Counted from the first letter of the stretch, positions 1 through 13,392 are shown. The stretch: 64,000 bases of DNA from Talpa occidentalis (GCF_014898055.3 NW_023605194.1:59497361-59561360); one strand, 5' to 3'. Notes: generated by a model not told the origin, from the letters alone. A program made the numbers and translations.

Positions 1-310
1 CATGATTCAGAATCACAAGAAGACTGAACAACGCAGGCATGTAAAGACAGGAACTGGGGAAGTTCTGGGCACAAAGCCACATAAATCTATGGACAATAAC
101 CTTGAGGAAAATTGCAACTCGTAATTGCTTTCTGTCATTGAGACTCACTGTTTAAGATTTAAGTTGAGAGGCAAAAGAATCTATAGGGCCGACCTTGGGT
201 CACGTGCTTACCCTTTGACTGAGGAAGATGTTTGAATGACGGCTTCATCAGGACTTCATGGAATGAGACACCATCAAATGAAGAAGTGTTGCATCAAAAC
301 TTGGTAGGCA

Positions 311-587
311 GGGGCCTCCCTGGTGGCGCAGGCAGTTGAGTGCTGCATTGTGAAGCTGTCCGCAGCCTCTGCAGTGCGGGTTTGATCCTGGCCAGCCGGC
401 GAGAATCCCACATGGCGCAGCAGACCTCTCCTGTCTCACCCTCTGCTCCCCTTAGCAGTGTATTTCAGTCAGTTTGCCTGTTCTGTTCCCTGCTCTGTCT
501 CTGGTGAATCCTCTCACCCTCCTGCGTATCTGGCCTGTACCCCAGTTCTTATACAAAAATAAATAAATCTTAAAAACAAAAAACAAA
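311..587 (+). mobile_element. tRNA-derived SINE, subtype A
   Basis: Full-length copy. The head is GGCCTCCCTGGTGGCGCAGG (polymerase III A-box region), the B box is CGGGTTTGATCC, then come the body (TCTCTGGTGAATCC) and an AAATAAATCTT plus A-rich tail. It is flanked by a near-perfect duplication AAAACTTGGTA (left ends about 309, right about 588-600), which shows L1-type retrotransposition. I use subtype A for heads with AGTTGAGCGCTGCGCTGTGAA and a tail lacking GCA. Confidence 0.9.
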
Positions 588-2308
588 AAACTTGGTAAAC
601 AGAACACCAAAATAAATGCAGAAATGTCTTACTAAGAGATAGGGTGGATGCCTCTTGAACACTACCCAGGCTCATTTGTAATACTATCAGCTCCAGTCAA
701 GTTAATGCATTTCCATATTGTCTATTACCAATATTTACTGTATAGCTCAAGGTTTTCTACACACTTTTCCATACACAATCCTAGTGACTCACAAACAACA
801 AAATATGATAACAAAAAAGGTGACACCTGCAGAAGAGTAGCTACAAGAGAATTTAGAATTGTGGCTTTAAACAGTATGTTTGTTCTAGGGCATAGATTAT
901 AGGAAGAATTGCATTCCTGCCAAGATTAAGCTTAAACTTTATTTCAGAAGAATAGCCAGAAAAAGGAAGCTTCATGCATATCATAATAGTTATAAGGAAT
1001 TAGAGTGCTTAATTTCTGACGTGAAATCAAGAAAAATGTCAATATTGAGGAAAACAAGTTAAAAGTTTATAGCCTCTTACTAGCAATAGCATGATAAAAA
1101 CCTGGCATAAATAATAAAAACAATACTAAATCTGATGGAAGCTACTAGAGAATTGTTTGCACAATATTCAAGATTGGATATAATTAGCAGGAAAGGGAAT
1201 TATTCAATGTGTCTATAATGATATCTACTACCAAAATTTTAGGGGTAAATTATTCAATTTGTATTAATGAGCTTACTTTCCTGCTGTCCACTTTCACACT
1301 GAAATGAACATTGAAGGTTATAGATATATGGATTTGGCCCCTATTTTTAAGGGCAATAAGAAGGTGAAATTGCATAGTCTGAAATTTAAAACTCAATTAT
1401 AATATAAAAATTATTAATCCCTTTTCCAAATGGCTCTCATGGAAATCTTTCATCTCATCTATCTTATGTTGTGATTGTTACACTGGAAGGCTATGAAAGC
1501 AACTTTTAGTTAAGTCTAACAGATCCTATCATAAAGACAAATATAAACTATATTAGTTCTCCTTACAGTCAGGCAACTGTTCTTCGTGCTTTTTGTACCA
1601 GCTGACCCCTGCACTCAGATGACAGATGACTGAACAAGGACTAGGTACTTGACTAAGACCTGTCCATAGGTTAACTGTTAGTTCATAATGCAGACTTATC
1701 TCAAAAGGATTTGACAAATATATATATCTTCTAGGAGTTTTAAAGTGAGACATCATTAACAGATGGCAGAGTGGCCAGGACGAATGTGCACACACACAAA
1801 CATACAAACACATATACATACACATATATGGGCAATATATACCATGATGTAATAAAAGCTCTGAGGCGGAGACCAGCAAATTATTGATAATAGAGTAGGA
1901 AAATAAAGCAGACAGTTAACAGAATGACAGTGATATGGGGAGATAGTGAACAATGAGGGATTGCTCCTGAGGGGCCCAATGAGATCCATGGACTGACAGG
2001 ACATAAATATATCTTTTAAGGTATTCCAGTTCTCCTGGATCCTAGGACTAAAAAGTTATGGTTTGGATTCTAAATGATTGTCTCATCTCCAGGAATCCCA
2101 GTTTAGTGGAAGAGGGGATTGCATCCTGCCTCTTTGACTCCCCCATGTAATAGCCTTCCTGAAATTTTTCCACAGTGATTACAGACATTATAACATGAAT
2201 GAAGTCTGCAACATGGAGCATGTTTAGGGAGAGGTAAACTTGTTACACTGAGCAATAAGGCAAACATAGAGGAGCAAGAATAATAAATACAAATAGTCAA
2301 AAACAATA
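588..2308. other. Intron sequence without recognised element
   Basis: AT-rich. The only distinct signal is an imperfect CA/CATA microsatellite at about 1786-1828. The ORFs here (for example around 1553-2004) are chance or microsatellite-derived. Confidence 0.6.
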
Positions 2309-2580
2309 GGGGCTTCCCTGGTGGTGCAAGGGGTTAAGATACAACCTATGAAACTATCCATAGCCACTGCAGCAAAAGATCAATCCCCGGCCAGGGAGCT
2401 ACCCACATGGTGCAGCAGGTCTCTCCTGACTCACCCACTGCTCCCCTCAGCAGTGTATTTCAGTCAATCCACCCTTTCTGTTCCCCACTCTGTCTCTGGT
2501 GAATTCTCTCACCCCCCACATCTCTGCATGTACCCCAGTTCTTGTATGCATAAATAAATAAATCTAAAAAAACAAAAAAA
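2309..2580 (+). mobile_element. tRNA-derived SINE, subtype B
   Basis: Head GGGGCTTCCCTGGTGGTGCA followed by AGGGGTTAAGATACAACC, which is the B-type head, and the tail TTGTATGCATAAATAAATAAA. Body and A-rich end are as in the other copies. A target duplication was not obvious. Confidence 0.88.
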
Positions 2581-3169
2581 AGTATATTTCTGAGTATTTA
2601 ATTTAAAAATGTAAAGTGTAAGACTTAAGGGTTTTGGTCATCCATGTTTATAGTAACCAGAGGTGAAATAAAGAAGGATGTTGATTGTATCTAATATTTA
2701 AGACACATCTTTCCCAAAACTTTGACAGAAAGTGAAGTCCTTAGAGTTCATAAAATGAAAATTAACAAGGAAATGAACTATTCTTCTAAAAAAATTCTCT
2801 AGGATATAGTGAATGCAGTAAGCAGCCTCTGTAGTTATATATTCTATAATGAACTGTTTATAAGCAAATCATAAAACCATAAGAAAGAAAACTAAATCAA
2901 GTTCTTGTAATGAGGTGGAAATTATTACAGCAACAATACTGGAAAGACAGTCCAAAAAACCTTTGTCTCTACTGTATTTAACTACATACTTAAGTTTATA
3001 TTTCTTCATTTTCTATCACTTGAGAATATAGTTATCTTTTCAAATATTGTCAAACCTAAAATGATAACATTTCACAGGCATAGGCTTTGTCCTGTGTCAA
3101 TGGCACTTAAAATTTAGTGCTTCTTTGGGACTAAAAACTGCATTAGGGCTTGTTACCTGCCATTGTGTT
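2581..3169. other. Intron sequence without recognised element
   Basis: AT-rich. No repeat, RNA or coding signal recognised. Confidence 0.5.
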
Positions 3170-3332
3170 TAATTCTTAGTGTATAGTAAGAGGTAGAACC
3201 AGTGTTTCCATATTTCAGATGAGGGTCAGAGAGATCAAGTGACTTGTTCAGGGTCCTATAGCTCATAACTGCACAGTCAGAATGCACACCTAGGCTGCGA
3301 TGTCCAGTCAAGACTCCAACTGCATTTCCCAT
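3170..3332 (-). repeat. MIR (ancient tRNA-SINE)
   Basis: Plus-strand text has the reverse MIR core: TTTCAGATGAGGGTCAGAGA, then AAGTGACTTGTTCAGGGTC and AGCTCATAACTGCACAGTCA. Diverged as expected for this ancient family. Confidence 0.75.
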
Positions 3333-5689
3333 CTTCAGAGTAAAAGCCTATAGAAGTGTTTCAGGGTACAGCACGATTGCATCAGGGGAGAATGGAGGGG
3401 CTAAACCCACTGCTTCCCAAACTACAAGCTCTGAAGCAGAGCTGCAGCAGCCTGAAAGAAATGGGGCATTTTCCTTTGTACAAATATTCTTTGCTTAATA
3501 TGTCTCAAAAGATGCTTTCTTCTATTGCATCCACCTTGAGACAGTGCCATGTGGATTGTCTGTTGCCTCTACTTGAAGGGTGGCCAAGCATCTCTGAACA
3601 CCATGCTGATCTCTTCACAGAGTTTTGGCCCGAGATCTCAAAGGAACTCTAGAAGGTGCCCTTAACTTATGTCCCTTTGGTTTGTCTTCCATGAAACAAT
3701 GCTCCTGATCTGTAAAAGTACATACAACTGTTCTTTCAACATTCTAAGTTAACTTGCTGATCATTTTATCTTTTAAAATTGAGATGCCTTTTAAAAGTCT
3801 GAAACTCCAATTTATCATTCAAATGCTCTTTCAGTAAGAACATGTTTTTAAATACAAGCAAATGGCTCACCCTGATAAAAAAAATAATAGATCCATTTAA
3901 CTATATTGACCTCATTTTTCTAAAAATAAAAAGAAATTAGTGGCGACTGGAGGAACAGAGTGGTGGCTGACTTTCTCTAATGGATCAGGTTTGGGTCTTT
4001 AAGGCCAAAAAGCCTTTTTATTCCTGTATGTGTGTGTGTTATTATAAATGACTAGTAAACAGATTCAAGAAACAGTGACTAAAGAGTGGGAAGAAAATCA
4101 AGAAAGATTATAAGGTAAAAGAATTCCTCTATTGCTAGAATCCAGAGAAACAGCCTTAGGAGTATAAAGACCTACTTTCAACCTTTGTACATTATATTTA
4201 AAATGTCTGATAGAGTGTCCTCAATCAGTTAATAGATTTAATAATTCAGTCAAAAAAAATTCCAGGGAAAGAAAACTGGTTTATGCTTTACCTACATAAC
4301 ACATGTTGTGTTAACCAGGGTTTATAAGATCTCATTCACCAATTTGAAGTATTAAGTGCAGTGTTAGAAATCCAGCTTCGGTAAAACTTTACCTTCTAGA
4401 GGTAAAGTTCTATTTCTTTTGCTGAACAAAAACACAGATCATCCCAGAGATCTATTTAAAAAAGGTAACATTGGCTTACAGCATACTATGTGATTCAGAG
4501 GTATAGGTTCACACATCTTCAAATCCTTGCTACTGCACCACACCCTCCACCAAGGCACCCATGTATTCCACCACAGTCCATTATGCCCTCTTCCCCATCT
4601 GCTTCCCTCAATATTCTACAGTTTGGTTTCTAGGGTTTTCTTTTGTTTGGTTTATTTGTTCCATACACAATGTTATATGTCCATTATGTCTCAAAAAAAG
4701 GCAGAATCAGAAATAAATATTTCTTTGTTTTCTCAAAATCTACAAACAAGGGCATCAGTAAAGTTGCTAGACAATTGGGCTTTGAGATCTTTAAATTCAC
4801 GAAATATATTTTAATAATCCACATATCCTTTAATTCCAGTACAGTAATTAGCACCTCCAATTAGGGCCTCCAAATATGTGTTAAACTGAATAGTACCCTG
4901 CAAGGACAAAAACCTTAGCATTCCATTGTTTAAACTTAGTCCTTGTAGTCCAAATACATTCTTACCCAATCTGTCTAGAACCAGATTCAAGAAGAACAAA
5001 CAAGTAGTCCACTAATTTAGTACGAGACTTATTGGGAAAAAGCTCTCTTTGGAAGTGCATCGAGATGCAACCATGCCTAGAGTTTCTGCATTATTATTTT
5101 TTCCTGTAATATTGAAAAATTTCACATGAAGCCACTGACAGTCACGTCTGAGTCAATTAGGCTGCCTTTCCTAACTGTAAGCCCATGAGAGCTGGATCCT
5201 ATCTCAAATAATAAGTCACTATTTCTGCTAAGGATTAACGTCAGAGAGCAGCTACTGGGCAAGACCCTTACCTCATCTTCACTGTAATTGCACATTTTTT
5301 CCCATTGCTCTTCTCTATCAGTAACATCAACACCTACTAAAGACATCCTTGTAACACCCTTGTAATTACCATCTCTTTGGGAAAGTCTCTCATAACTTAT
5401 TATCATGGTACCATGTTACTTGATGGCATTATACCTCATAATTGTAACTTTATGAGACATGGTATGATGCTTTCATTACTCTTTGTTCCTCCCATTAGTC
5501 TAGAAGTGGAAGAAGGGCTCTTTTACATTGCTGTTATTTTAGCACCTGATGGAAAGAAACATTTATTAAATGACTGGATGGATAACTCATCCAAAAAGTG
5601 TTAGGTACACAAGTTACATAAAGATATAAGGTAACACTTTGTCATAAATAAGGAAACTCTGATGACCAAAGTAAAACCCTGTATTTCAC
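3333..5689. other. Intron sequence without recognised element
   Basis: Contains a 98-codon open frame at 3356-3652 (+) with no recognisable homology, and weak overlapping frames at 4527-4864. I see no splice sites, repeats or domain motifs that would make a gene here. Confidence 0.5.
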
Positions 5690-5812
5690 CAGTGATGAAA
5701 CTAAAGTTCAGAGAGGTAAACTGATGTTACATAGTTATCACAACTAGTGGATGTGGACATGGGTCTGAAACGCCAGTCCCTTATTCAAATACTCTTTCCA
5801 CAAGATCATGTT
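5690..5812 (-). repeat. MIR fragment
   Basis: AAAGTTCAGAGAGGTAAACT and the following ACATAGTTATCACAACTAGTG resemble the reverse MIR core (GAGAGGTTAAGTAACTTGCC, CACACAGCTAGTAAGTGG). Confidence 0.65.
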
Positions 5813-7737
5813 TACAAACATAAGCAAAGAGTCCACTCTGATAAAAACATTAGCCCCATTTAACTATATTGAGGTCTCGTTGCCAAAAATAAATAGAAAT
5901 CAATTGAGATTGAAGGGCATATTCAAAAGGGCATATGCTAGCTCACTTCAAAAGAGCTTATTTTTACAAAGAGTCGAGAATCTTACATCTGCATATTTGT
6001 TATGATCACAAGCTTAAAATATGGCTTCAAAGTAAATTACAAAATTGGGAACAGTAGAATTAACGGGGCTTTACTAATCCAGAGTACATAGCAGTCAAAA
6101 TGAATTATTTAATAATTACGATTATTACTACACATTGTGACACTTGTAGAAAGCAGATCCGAGAAAACAGATGATTTGGATGAACATGGTAAATAGAAAT
6201 GGTCTGAACACCGAGTGGGTCTTTTTGGTGAACTATTCTCTTTGCAATCCTATTACAAATGATCTCAAAGTAGTTTGATTAAGCACATAAGAAATTCAAA
6301 TATTTTCCTCTAATTGTGCAAAGGAAACAATTAGAAAATACAGTGAACTTTTACCCTGCCACAGAATACACTCTTCTACTTACTCAGGCAAAAGATGAAA
6401 TTTCAACAAGAAAGAATAAATGTCCATAGAATGACCTTACCAGCCCCAAGAGCAAAACATCACTTTCTTCATTCTTAAAAGTTGTAGTAGTTTTACCTCA
6501 TGTATCATACAAAAAGTGATGTCTAGAATTTCCAGGATTCTCTCCTTGTACACATGTAAATATGCTGGTAAAAATAATAAATCCACAGTACTTCTGACCT
6601 AACTTTAAAATGCATTAAGCTTTAATTAATACAAAAACAGTTTAAAATCTGTGTACTCTATTAATTTATTTTTTAAATTTCATCACACAAAATCTGAAAT
6701 GGATGGACAAAATAACAACTATCCTGATTCACACTTATTTTACCACTGAGACAAAATTATTACTTTCCTCTTATACTTTCTGTTGGCTGAAATGTGCTGT
6801 TGTAAGCCAACTAAATATACATTTACTATCTTAATGAGGACATTTTTACAACATTGCCAAAGTATTGCATTAATGCTTTAAATTTCTTTTTATTATAATA
6901 ATAAAGCAATTCATTTTTGGAAGAACCAGCACTTAGTAATTTATATCTTAGTCCATATGATAATCCCACTGGGAGAAGAGATATCAATGATATATAAATT
7001 TGTCCTTTCTTTTCAATTTTGAAATATTATTTGAATCCCATTATCTCATGGCTTTCATAAATCTAGTGGTAGTACTTTCCTTGAAGTTATTGCCCTATAT
7101 CAAAAGATATTTTTCCTCATGTATTAATTCAAGTTTGAAATGAGGCTCTAGAAAAAAAAAATTCTAATAGTAGTTTTAAAGTTCAAAGTCACCGTGAAAG
7201 ATTCAGATATTACTTTTGTGTATTCTATGGCCTTGAACAGTTAATTTTAATTTGGTAAAACAAATTAATAAAAATGATTTCCCCATCAAAATCTTCACCT
7301 ACACAATGAAAAAGCCTGACTTTCAGCAGAGGTCAGCAATATATTTTACCAAGTGGTTTAAGGTTAACAAAATGTGTGTTTGAAGAGTAATTGCAAAGTA
7401 TAACCTGTTTATTCTTCCACAGAAATGGCTAATTATAAATAGACCAATAGAAGTAAAACTATAAAACTGAAACCTATCATTTTTCTAAGTCACAAACACC
7501 ATGAGTAGAAAAATAGTAAAGCCATATATGTTTTGAAGTATACTAGTAATGTCTTGGTTTCAGACTTAAGAAAAACCTATCACATTTCAAATGGAAGCTC
7601 TTAGTCTAGTTAACTAGTGAGTAAATTAGCTTGAAATTACCATTTTTTCCTGTCTAGCAATATTTACCATCTCCATTTGATCTGGACTGTTAATTATATT
7701 TTTTTGCATCTCCATTTTCACCAGAGCAGTGGGAGGC
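5813..7737. other. Intron sequence without recognised element
   Basis: AT-rich, about 1.9 kb. No repeat family, RNA or coding signal recognised. Confidence 0.5.
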
Positions 7738-8030
7738 AAAAAGTTTTATTTCAGGGCCTTCCTGGTGGTGCAGGCAGTTGAGCGCAGCGCTGTGAAGCTG
7801 TCCACAGCCTCTGCAGAGCGGGTTCGATCCCTGCCGGCCTCAGAGCAAACCACGTGGCGAGCAGATCTCTCCTGTCTTGCCCGCTGCTCCCCTCAGCAGT
7901 GTATTTCAGTCAGTCTGCCTGTTCTGTTCCCCACTCTGTCTCTGGTGAATCCTCTCACCCTCCCGCGCATCTGGCCTGTACCCTGGTTCTTGTATAAATA
8001 AAATAAATCTTAAAAAAAAGTTTTATTTCA
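7738..8030 (+). mobile_element. tRNA-derived SINE, subtype A, with 16-bp target duplication
   Basis: The SINE body is 7754-8014, bracketed by perfect copies of AAAAAGTTTTATTTCA at 7738-7753 and 8015-8030. The head carries GGCAGTTGAGCGCAGCGCTG and B box CGGGTTCGATCC. The intact B box and perfect duplication suggest a fairly young insertion. Confidence 0.95.
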
Positions 8031-8736
8031 TATCTATGTTTAGTTTTCCTAGAACTCCCCTACTATCATTGATACTACTTTAGGGTTCCTCTGCTGAAAG
8101 GTAATTTTATCAATAGTTAATAATTTATGAAAATATTTACCATTAATTAACATGAGAATCTTTTTTCTTTTGCATCAGTAGCTATTCAAGAAGATACTAT
8201 GCAGGAAAAAAATGTATCCTATAAAGAGGAAATAAGAAATGGATTTGAAATAATTTTCATTTTTCTTCTGTGCTTTTCTAAGTCTTAAATCAAAGTAATG
8301 GCAAATGGAGGGCAATTTTGAACTCTGAAAAAATTTACAATATGAGCTGGCATCTATTCCAACACGGCTGTTCAAAGTTGATTGTAGAAGTTTAATAACC
8401 AGAAATAGAGAGACCTTGTAATTCTGTGTTAGTTCCCTAGAGATTTATTTTAAAATGCCTGAAAAGTCTTTTAACAATGGGCTATTCATTTAACAATTTA
8501 TTGAGCAAATGATGACATGTTTTCTAATAGAATTTGAAATCTAGTAGGTAAAACAGGTAAGACATGAATAATAAACAGCTGCCTGCCTCCGTCTTAGACA
8601 GATTCGAGACTATCAAGTTTGAATTCTGTGGCTTTAAGAGAGAGACCTCTTAAATCTTCTCCAGGCAGCTTCACTTATGATAAGAAATATACCCAGATCC
8701 AGCAGCAAGTAAGCAAGGAGAATATTCTTTCTTTTT
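8031..8736. other. Intron sequence without recognised element
   Basis: AT-rich. No recognisable repeat or gene. Confidence 0.5.
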
Positions 8737-9003
8737 TTTAAAAAAAAGATTTATGTTATTTCTTTATACATACAAGAACTGAGGTATAAGCCAGATATGT
8801 GGGGGTGGGAGGGGGTGAGAGGATTCACCAGAGACAGAGTGGGGAACAGAACAGGCAGACTGACTGAAATACACTGCTGAGGGGAGCAGCTGGTGAGACA
8901 GGAGAGGTCTGCTGTGCCATGTGGTCACCTCCCTGGCTGGGCAGTGGCTGCGGGTAGCTTCCCAGTGCTGAGACTTAATCCCTTACGCAACCAGGGAGGA
9001 TCC
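8737..9003 (-). mobile_element. tRNA-derived SINE, subtype B, reverse orientation
   Basis: Starts with the reversed tail (AAAAAAAGATTTATGTTATT, TACATACAAGAACTG) and ends with the reversed head (CTTACGCAACCAGGGAGGATCC). The body contains GGATTCACCAGAGACAGAGT. A young L1 lies only about 50 bp downstream. Confidence 0.88.
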
Positions 9004-9035
9004 TTCTTTTTTTTGACCAAGTTTCATTTTTTTCC

Positions 9036-9393
9036 CAGAATCCAAATTTTTTTTTTTTTTTTTTTTTTTTATAAATTTTATTGTTATATTCCCCATACAA
9101 TTGCAGCCCCCCCATTCTGACCCCAATCCCTCCCTCCCGCCCCCGCCCCCTAAAAGTGTCTCTGGTTCATAGTTTTTTGTTGATTTTGATTTTCACTTTC
9201 TTATAGTTATTCATTTTCCTGGTCCCTTATTTAAGTTTTCTAGATTCCTGCTATGAGTGAGACCATCCGGTATTTTTCTTTTTCTTTTTGGCTTATTTCG
9301 CTGAGCATGATCCCTTCCAGCGCCATCCATGTTGCTGCAAATTGCATGTGTTTATCTTTTTTGAATGCTGAGTAATACAGAATCCAAATTTTT
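9036..9393 (-). mobile_element. Young 5'-truncated L1 3' end with 16-bp target duplication
   Basis: CAGAATCCAAATTTTT occurs at 9036-9051 and 9378-9393. Between them lies a poly(T) run (the L1 poly-A tail), the C-rich L1 3' UTR tract (9122-9150) and the end of ORF2 read backwards (GCTGAGCATGATCCCTTCCA). The L1 part is about 326 bp. It is almost identical to the 3' end of the copy at 33228-33922. Confidence 0.93.
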
Positions 9394-9833
9394 ATATCAT
9401 GAAAATAGGGAGCTATTTGAGGAAAAAGGTGGCATTTATTTCAACACCTGGTGAATTTCTTTACTCTTCACGTCTATTGCCTATGGCAGTCAAAAGCAGT
9501 ACCTTCATTCTTTTTTTTTGAAATTATCAGCTGTTGCCTGATCAAAGTTGTTTGGTCTGCCTTGTTAACTTTATTTTATCTTTATAGGATGTAATAGCAA
9601 CAAAAAGAAATGGGATTTTACCTAATCTTAGTCTTCTGAATTCCCCTGGGCTCTTCTGATAGCAGCAGAATTCTTTTGTAAAAGTAAAATCCTGTACTTG
9701 AAGAGTATCTCTGGATTTGGGAGAAATGGGTCCAGGACCCAGGGTGAAAGTTAAAAGTCAAAGTTTCAGAGTCAGAGGCAAGAGCTTTTAAGAATGATTA
9801 AAAGTTTGAAAACAGAAAAAGATTAGGGACATT
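9394..9833. other. Intron sequence without recognised element
   Basis: No repeat or gene recognised between the young L1 and the next SINE. Confidence 0.5.
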
Positions 9834-10140
9834 TCAAAGTTGTGTTTTGTCTTTTTTTAAAGTTTTTTTCTTTTTTAATTTATACAAGTGCTGGGGCACA
9901 GGCCAGAGGCACAGGAGGGTGAGAGGATTCACCAGAGACAGAGTGGGGAGCAGAACAGGCAGACAGACCGAAAGCACTGCTGAGGGGAGCAGCGGGTGAG
10001 ACAGGAGAAGTCTGCTGTGCCATGTAGTAATCTCCCTGGCCATCCGGGAATCGAACCTGCACTACAGAGCCTGTGGACAGCTTCACAGTGCTGTGCTCAA
10101 CCCACAGCATCACCCAGGAGGCCCTCAAAGTTGTGGTTTT
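9834..10140 (-). mobile_element. tRNA-derived SINE, subtype A, reverse orientation
   Basis: The SINE occupies 9850-10124. It is flanked by TCAAAGTTGTGTTTTG (9834-9849) and TCAAAGTTGTGGTTTT (10125-10140). The tail reads TTTATACAAGTGCTGGGG without GCA and the head reads GGACAGCTTCACAGTGCTGT, so it is subtype A. Confidence 0.93.
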
Positions 10141-10948
10141 TGACAGATATTTAATGTTACATTATTAGGGAACCCAAACAAATCAATAAACATATGTAGC
10201 AAAGACTGCACAATTCTGAACTAAGGAGACCACCAATAAAATCCAGGAACCGCTGAAGCCTGACTTGCTAAGAACCAAACATCTTTTCTTTGCTAACTTT
10301 CATTCAATTTCCTGTGATTTTCAGTGGCATCATCATTCCAAGAAAAGAATCTTAGCTCATATTCACTCAAAGCTGAGCAGATTAATATTATGTTTGTGCC
10401 TGATAGGCAGCTAACAATATTCAGTTAATAGTAAAAAGTTATTGTGGTGTGATGATACAAATGGGAAAATATCATTGAGAGGCAATATGGTTGCTTCATC
10501 CCATAGTAATACAGTAATGGAGAGAACTTATTTTAAGAAGTCCCAAGAATGCACTTACAAATAATCCACTAATTACACCCAGTAACTCCCTTAAATATAA
10601 ACACCTTGAATTCTCAAATTGGTTAAAATCCATATTTAATAGAGTAAAACTTTTCTTTGTGTGCGTGTGTTTTTTTGGTATTTGGGAAATGAGAGGCCAA
10701 AAAAAATTGGTAATTCTATTTTGAGATGAAATGTAAAACAATTAGAAGTCCTGTCTAAATATTCAAGGAGCGTAATAACAGGAACAGGATTAGGGAACAA
10801 ATTTATAAATTATGACTAAGCTCCATTCTAATGTGTCAACATGATAGAACCTGATTTTAATTTTCTGCTTAGCAAATGGAACTAACATTTTTTTGGGGAA
10901 AAAAGAGACAATATAGGTAACTGAAGAGAATCCAACTTTTTTTTTTAA
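10141..10948. other. Intron sequence without recognised element
   Basis: AT-rich. A frame at 10496-10741 (-) has no supporting features. Confidence 0.5.
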
Positions 10949-11216
10949 CCTATTAGGTAATTTTCAAGTGCACAATTCGAAGGTCTGAAGTACACTGAGG
11001 ATATTTTGAAACCATCGCTACTATTTCCAGAATCTTCATCATCCCAAACAGAAATTCCATATCCATTGAACAAACAGCTCCATTACTCCCCTTCCTTAAC
11101 TCATGGTAACCATTAACCATTGTTCTACATTCTGTCTCTAATAATTTGCCCATTTTAGGTACCTCATGCAATTATTCAATGGTTTCACAATTCACCCATG
11201 TTGTAGCACATTTCAA
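10949..11216 (-). mobile_element. Old L1 3' UTR fragment
   Basis: The plus strand carries AAGTGCACAATTCGAAGGT, AAACCATCGCTACTATTTCC, CATGGTAACCATTAACCATT and ACCCATGTTGTAGCACAT. This is the typical order for the reverse strand of old mammalian L1 (L1M) 3' ends. Diverged. Confidence 0.75.
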
Positions 11217-12129
11217 AATTAGAAGGAGCAGTCAGAAAGATGTCTTACTTTTCTGGGCAAGGAGTTCACAAGAACAACATTATCTCTAAGTGACATAGTT
11301 AGAAAATCAAACAGACTTACTGTAGACTACTTTCTTAGCAAGAAAATAAAGAGATAATAGGTGGCCTAAGAGAAGTAGGCTCTCATTAAATTATTGGTTT
11401 GAGGAAATTTATATAACAATCAATGTTAACACATTTTCTGTAGTCCAAAGTAATTAAAAGATCTAATAAACTTTTATCTGCTTGGCATATAGTCTAACAC
11501 TTGCTACCTACAATAATTACAACAGAGTCATTCAAAATTAATTCAAATTTTATGTCACCTTAGAAAAACTGTAAAATACACATCAGGCCATATATCATTT
11601 GATCCCATTTGATTTCTTATAAATTCAAATACCTCTTGTGGAAATGATTTGGTTATATTAATAATATTTAAGGCTTAGGGTTCTTCAATCCATTTGTTTG
11701 GATTACTATTACTGTCTATGTATTTTTGTCTCATATTTAGTCAAAGTCAGATGAGAATTATAAAAATGTAGAATTAAATCAGTATCACAAAAGACTATAT
11801 TTACATAGCATAAAGGATGGTTTAAAGGTGCTTCCTTTATGATTAATTTGAGTAGTTTAGAATGTTTAATCACCTATTTTGGACACTTAATCATCTGATA
11901 CTTCACTGATGACTTTCTAGGTCAGGTGCAAATAAATCATTTCTGCCATGTGTTAAAATAGAGCCTCAATATTTAATAAAAAATAAACTTGGTTTTCCAA
12001 AGGTGAATTGTTTGCATTAGAGTATATCTTCTAATACCATCTTCCTTAATAAGAAAAAATAAAACAAGTGTTAGCATCTGTCTCTCCAAACACAGAGACT
12101 TCTCAAAGCAGAATTTTATTCAACTACGT
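11217..12129. other. Intron sequence without recognised element
   Basis: AT-rich. Nothing recognised. Confidence 0.5.
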
Positions 12130-12423
12130 TCATTGTTTTCTTTTTTTTTTTTTAAAGATTTTTATTTATTTATTTATGCATATAAGAACTGGGTGTAGGC
12201 CAGAGGTGGAGATGAGAGGATTCACCAGAAACAGAGGGGGCACAGAACAGGCAGATCTACTGGAATACACTGCTGAGGGGAACAGCAGGCGAGTCAGGAG
12301 AGGTCTGCTGCACCATATGGGGTTAGCTTGCTGGCCAGGTGGAACTCATGCAGCAGTGGCTGCGGATAGTGCTGCGTCTTAACCCCTTGCACCACCAGGG
12401 AGGCCCCTTGGATCATTGTTTTC
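12130..12423 (-). mobile_element. tRNA-derived SINE, subtype B, reverse orientation
   Basis: The SINE spans about 12141-12412, with TCATTGTTTTC at 12130-12140 and 12413-12423. The tail has ATGCATATAAGAACTGG and the head CTTAACCCCTTGCACCACCA, so it is subtype B. Confidence 0.9.
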
Positions 12424-12919
12424 ATCCATCCACACTCAAAACTCCTATAAACAAAAATTCATATGTATGGAGATATTCAAACGAATGTGGTCCTTTGCTT
12501 GCAATTTTAAGCACATCACACACATCATGGTTGAAAAAATTGAGGCCAAGAGATGAATCGATCTGACCTGGACCAGATAAATATTTACTGAATTAAAACT
12601 GGCAGAGTTAGGTCTTGTACAATGTTTGGAATCACTAAACAGTAATTCTTTCTCTAGGAGAACCATTGCTTTCATGTCACATTCACCACAAGAGGTAAGT
12701 GTTAAGGGAAGTTAAGAAAAAAGATAGAATGTTTTCTCCAAGTATTAGTCTATATAAAATTCAGAATGCAAATTCTAACAATAATAATTTTTAAAAAATT
12801 AGCTGCAGTTCATTCCATGTGATTTTATGAGAATGTGATTTGGAAATGTTTTCAAATGTTGCTGTCAATTTGATACTATCTTTCACATGATTCTTGATTC
12901 TTCACAGAATATGAAGAGT
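12424..12919. other. Intron sequence without recognised element
   Basis: Nothing recognised. The overlapping opposite-strand frames at 12339-12675 lie partly on the SINE and have no domain signal. Confidence 0.5.
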
Positions 12920-13060
12920 TAAACAGTAGTTAAAGTCATGTTCAAATCCATTTTAAAGGTCTTGAATAAGTCATTGACTTACATTAGCTCTCAGTTTCCT
13001 CATCTGCAAAATAGATTTACAATCTTTTGTGGATTTCTTAGATTTAACGTTTATAACTAC
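12920..13060 (+). repeat. MIR fragment
   Basis: AATAAGTCATTGACTTACAT and TCTCAGTTTCCTCATCTGCA followed by AAAATAG correspond to the MIR core (CAAGTCACTTAACCTCTC, CCTCAGTTTCCTCATCTG). Confidence 0.75.
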
Positions 13061-13392
13061 CTTTAATCCTGGGGAATGCTACAATTTTAGCAGTATTCAT
13101 TCTTTCAGATCCACACTTCTTAAACATTCCTACTCAGGTATATTCCATGCCTAATGGCAGAGAAAAGGCAATTTCCCCTGGGGAGGCCTTATCTCAAAAT
13201 GATCAGAAAGTGTTTTGAAGCATCACCTTATCTTAGCCTTACATGCTCTCATCTTTTACTAATAAAATATCTATGTGTAATATAAAATCAACTTACCCCA
13301 AATCATCAACTAAAATAGGTCATTTAAGAAGATTCATCAAACATACTCTGTCACTTAGAGTTCTTTACATTCTCCATCTAAGAAATCATTTA

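Noticed and set aside
3356..3652. 98-codon ORF with less AT-rich composition
   Set aside because: No domain, signal, splice sites or known homology. Length is within chance in 64 kb read in six frames.
7754..7830. SINE head as a functional tRNA gene
   Set aside because: It keeps A- and B-box-like motifs but no cloverleaf with proper acceptor stem, and it continues into a SINE body and A-rich tail.
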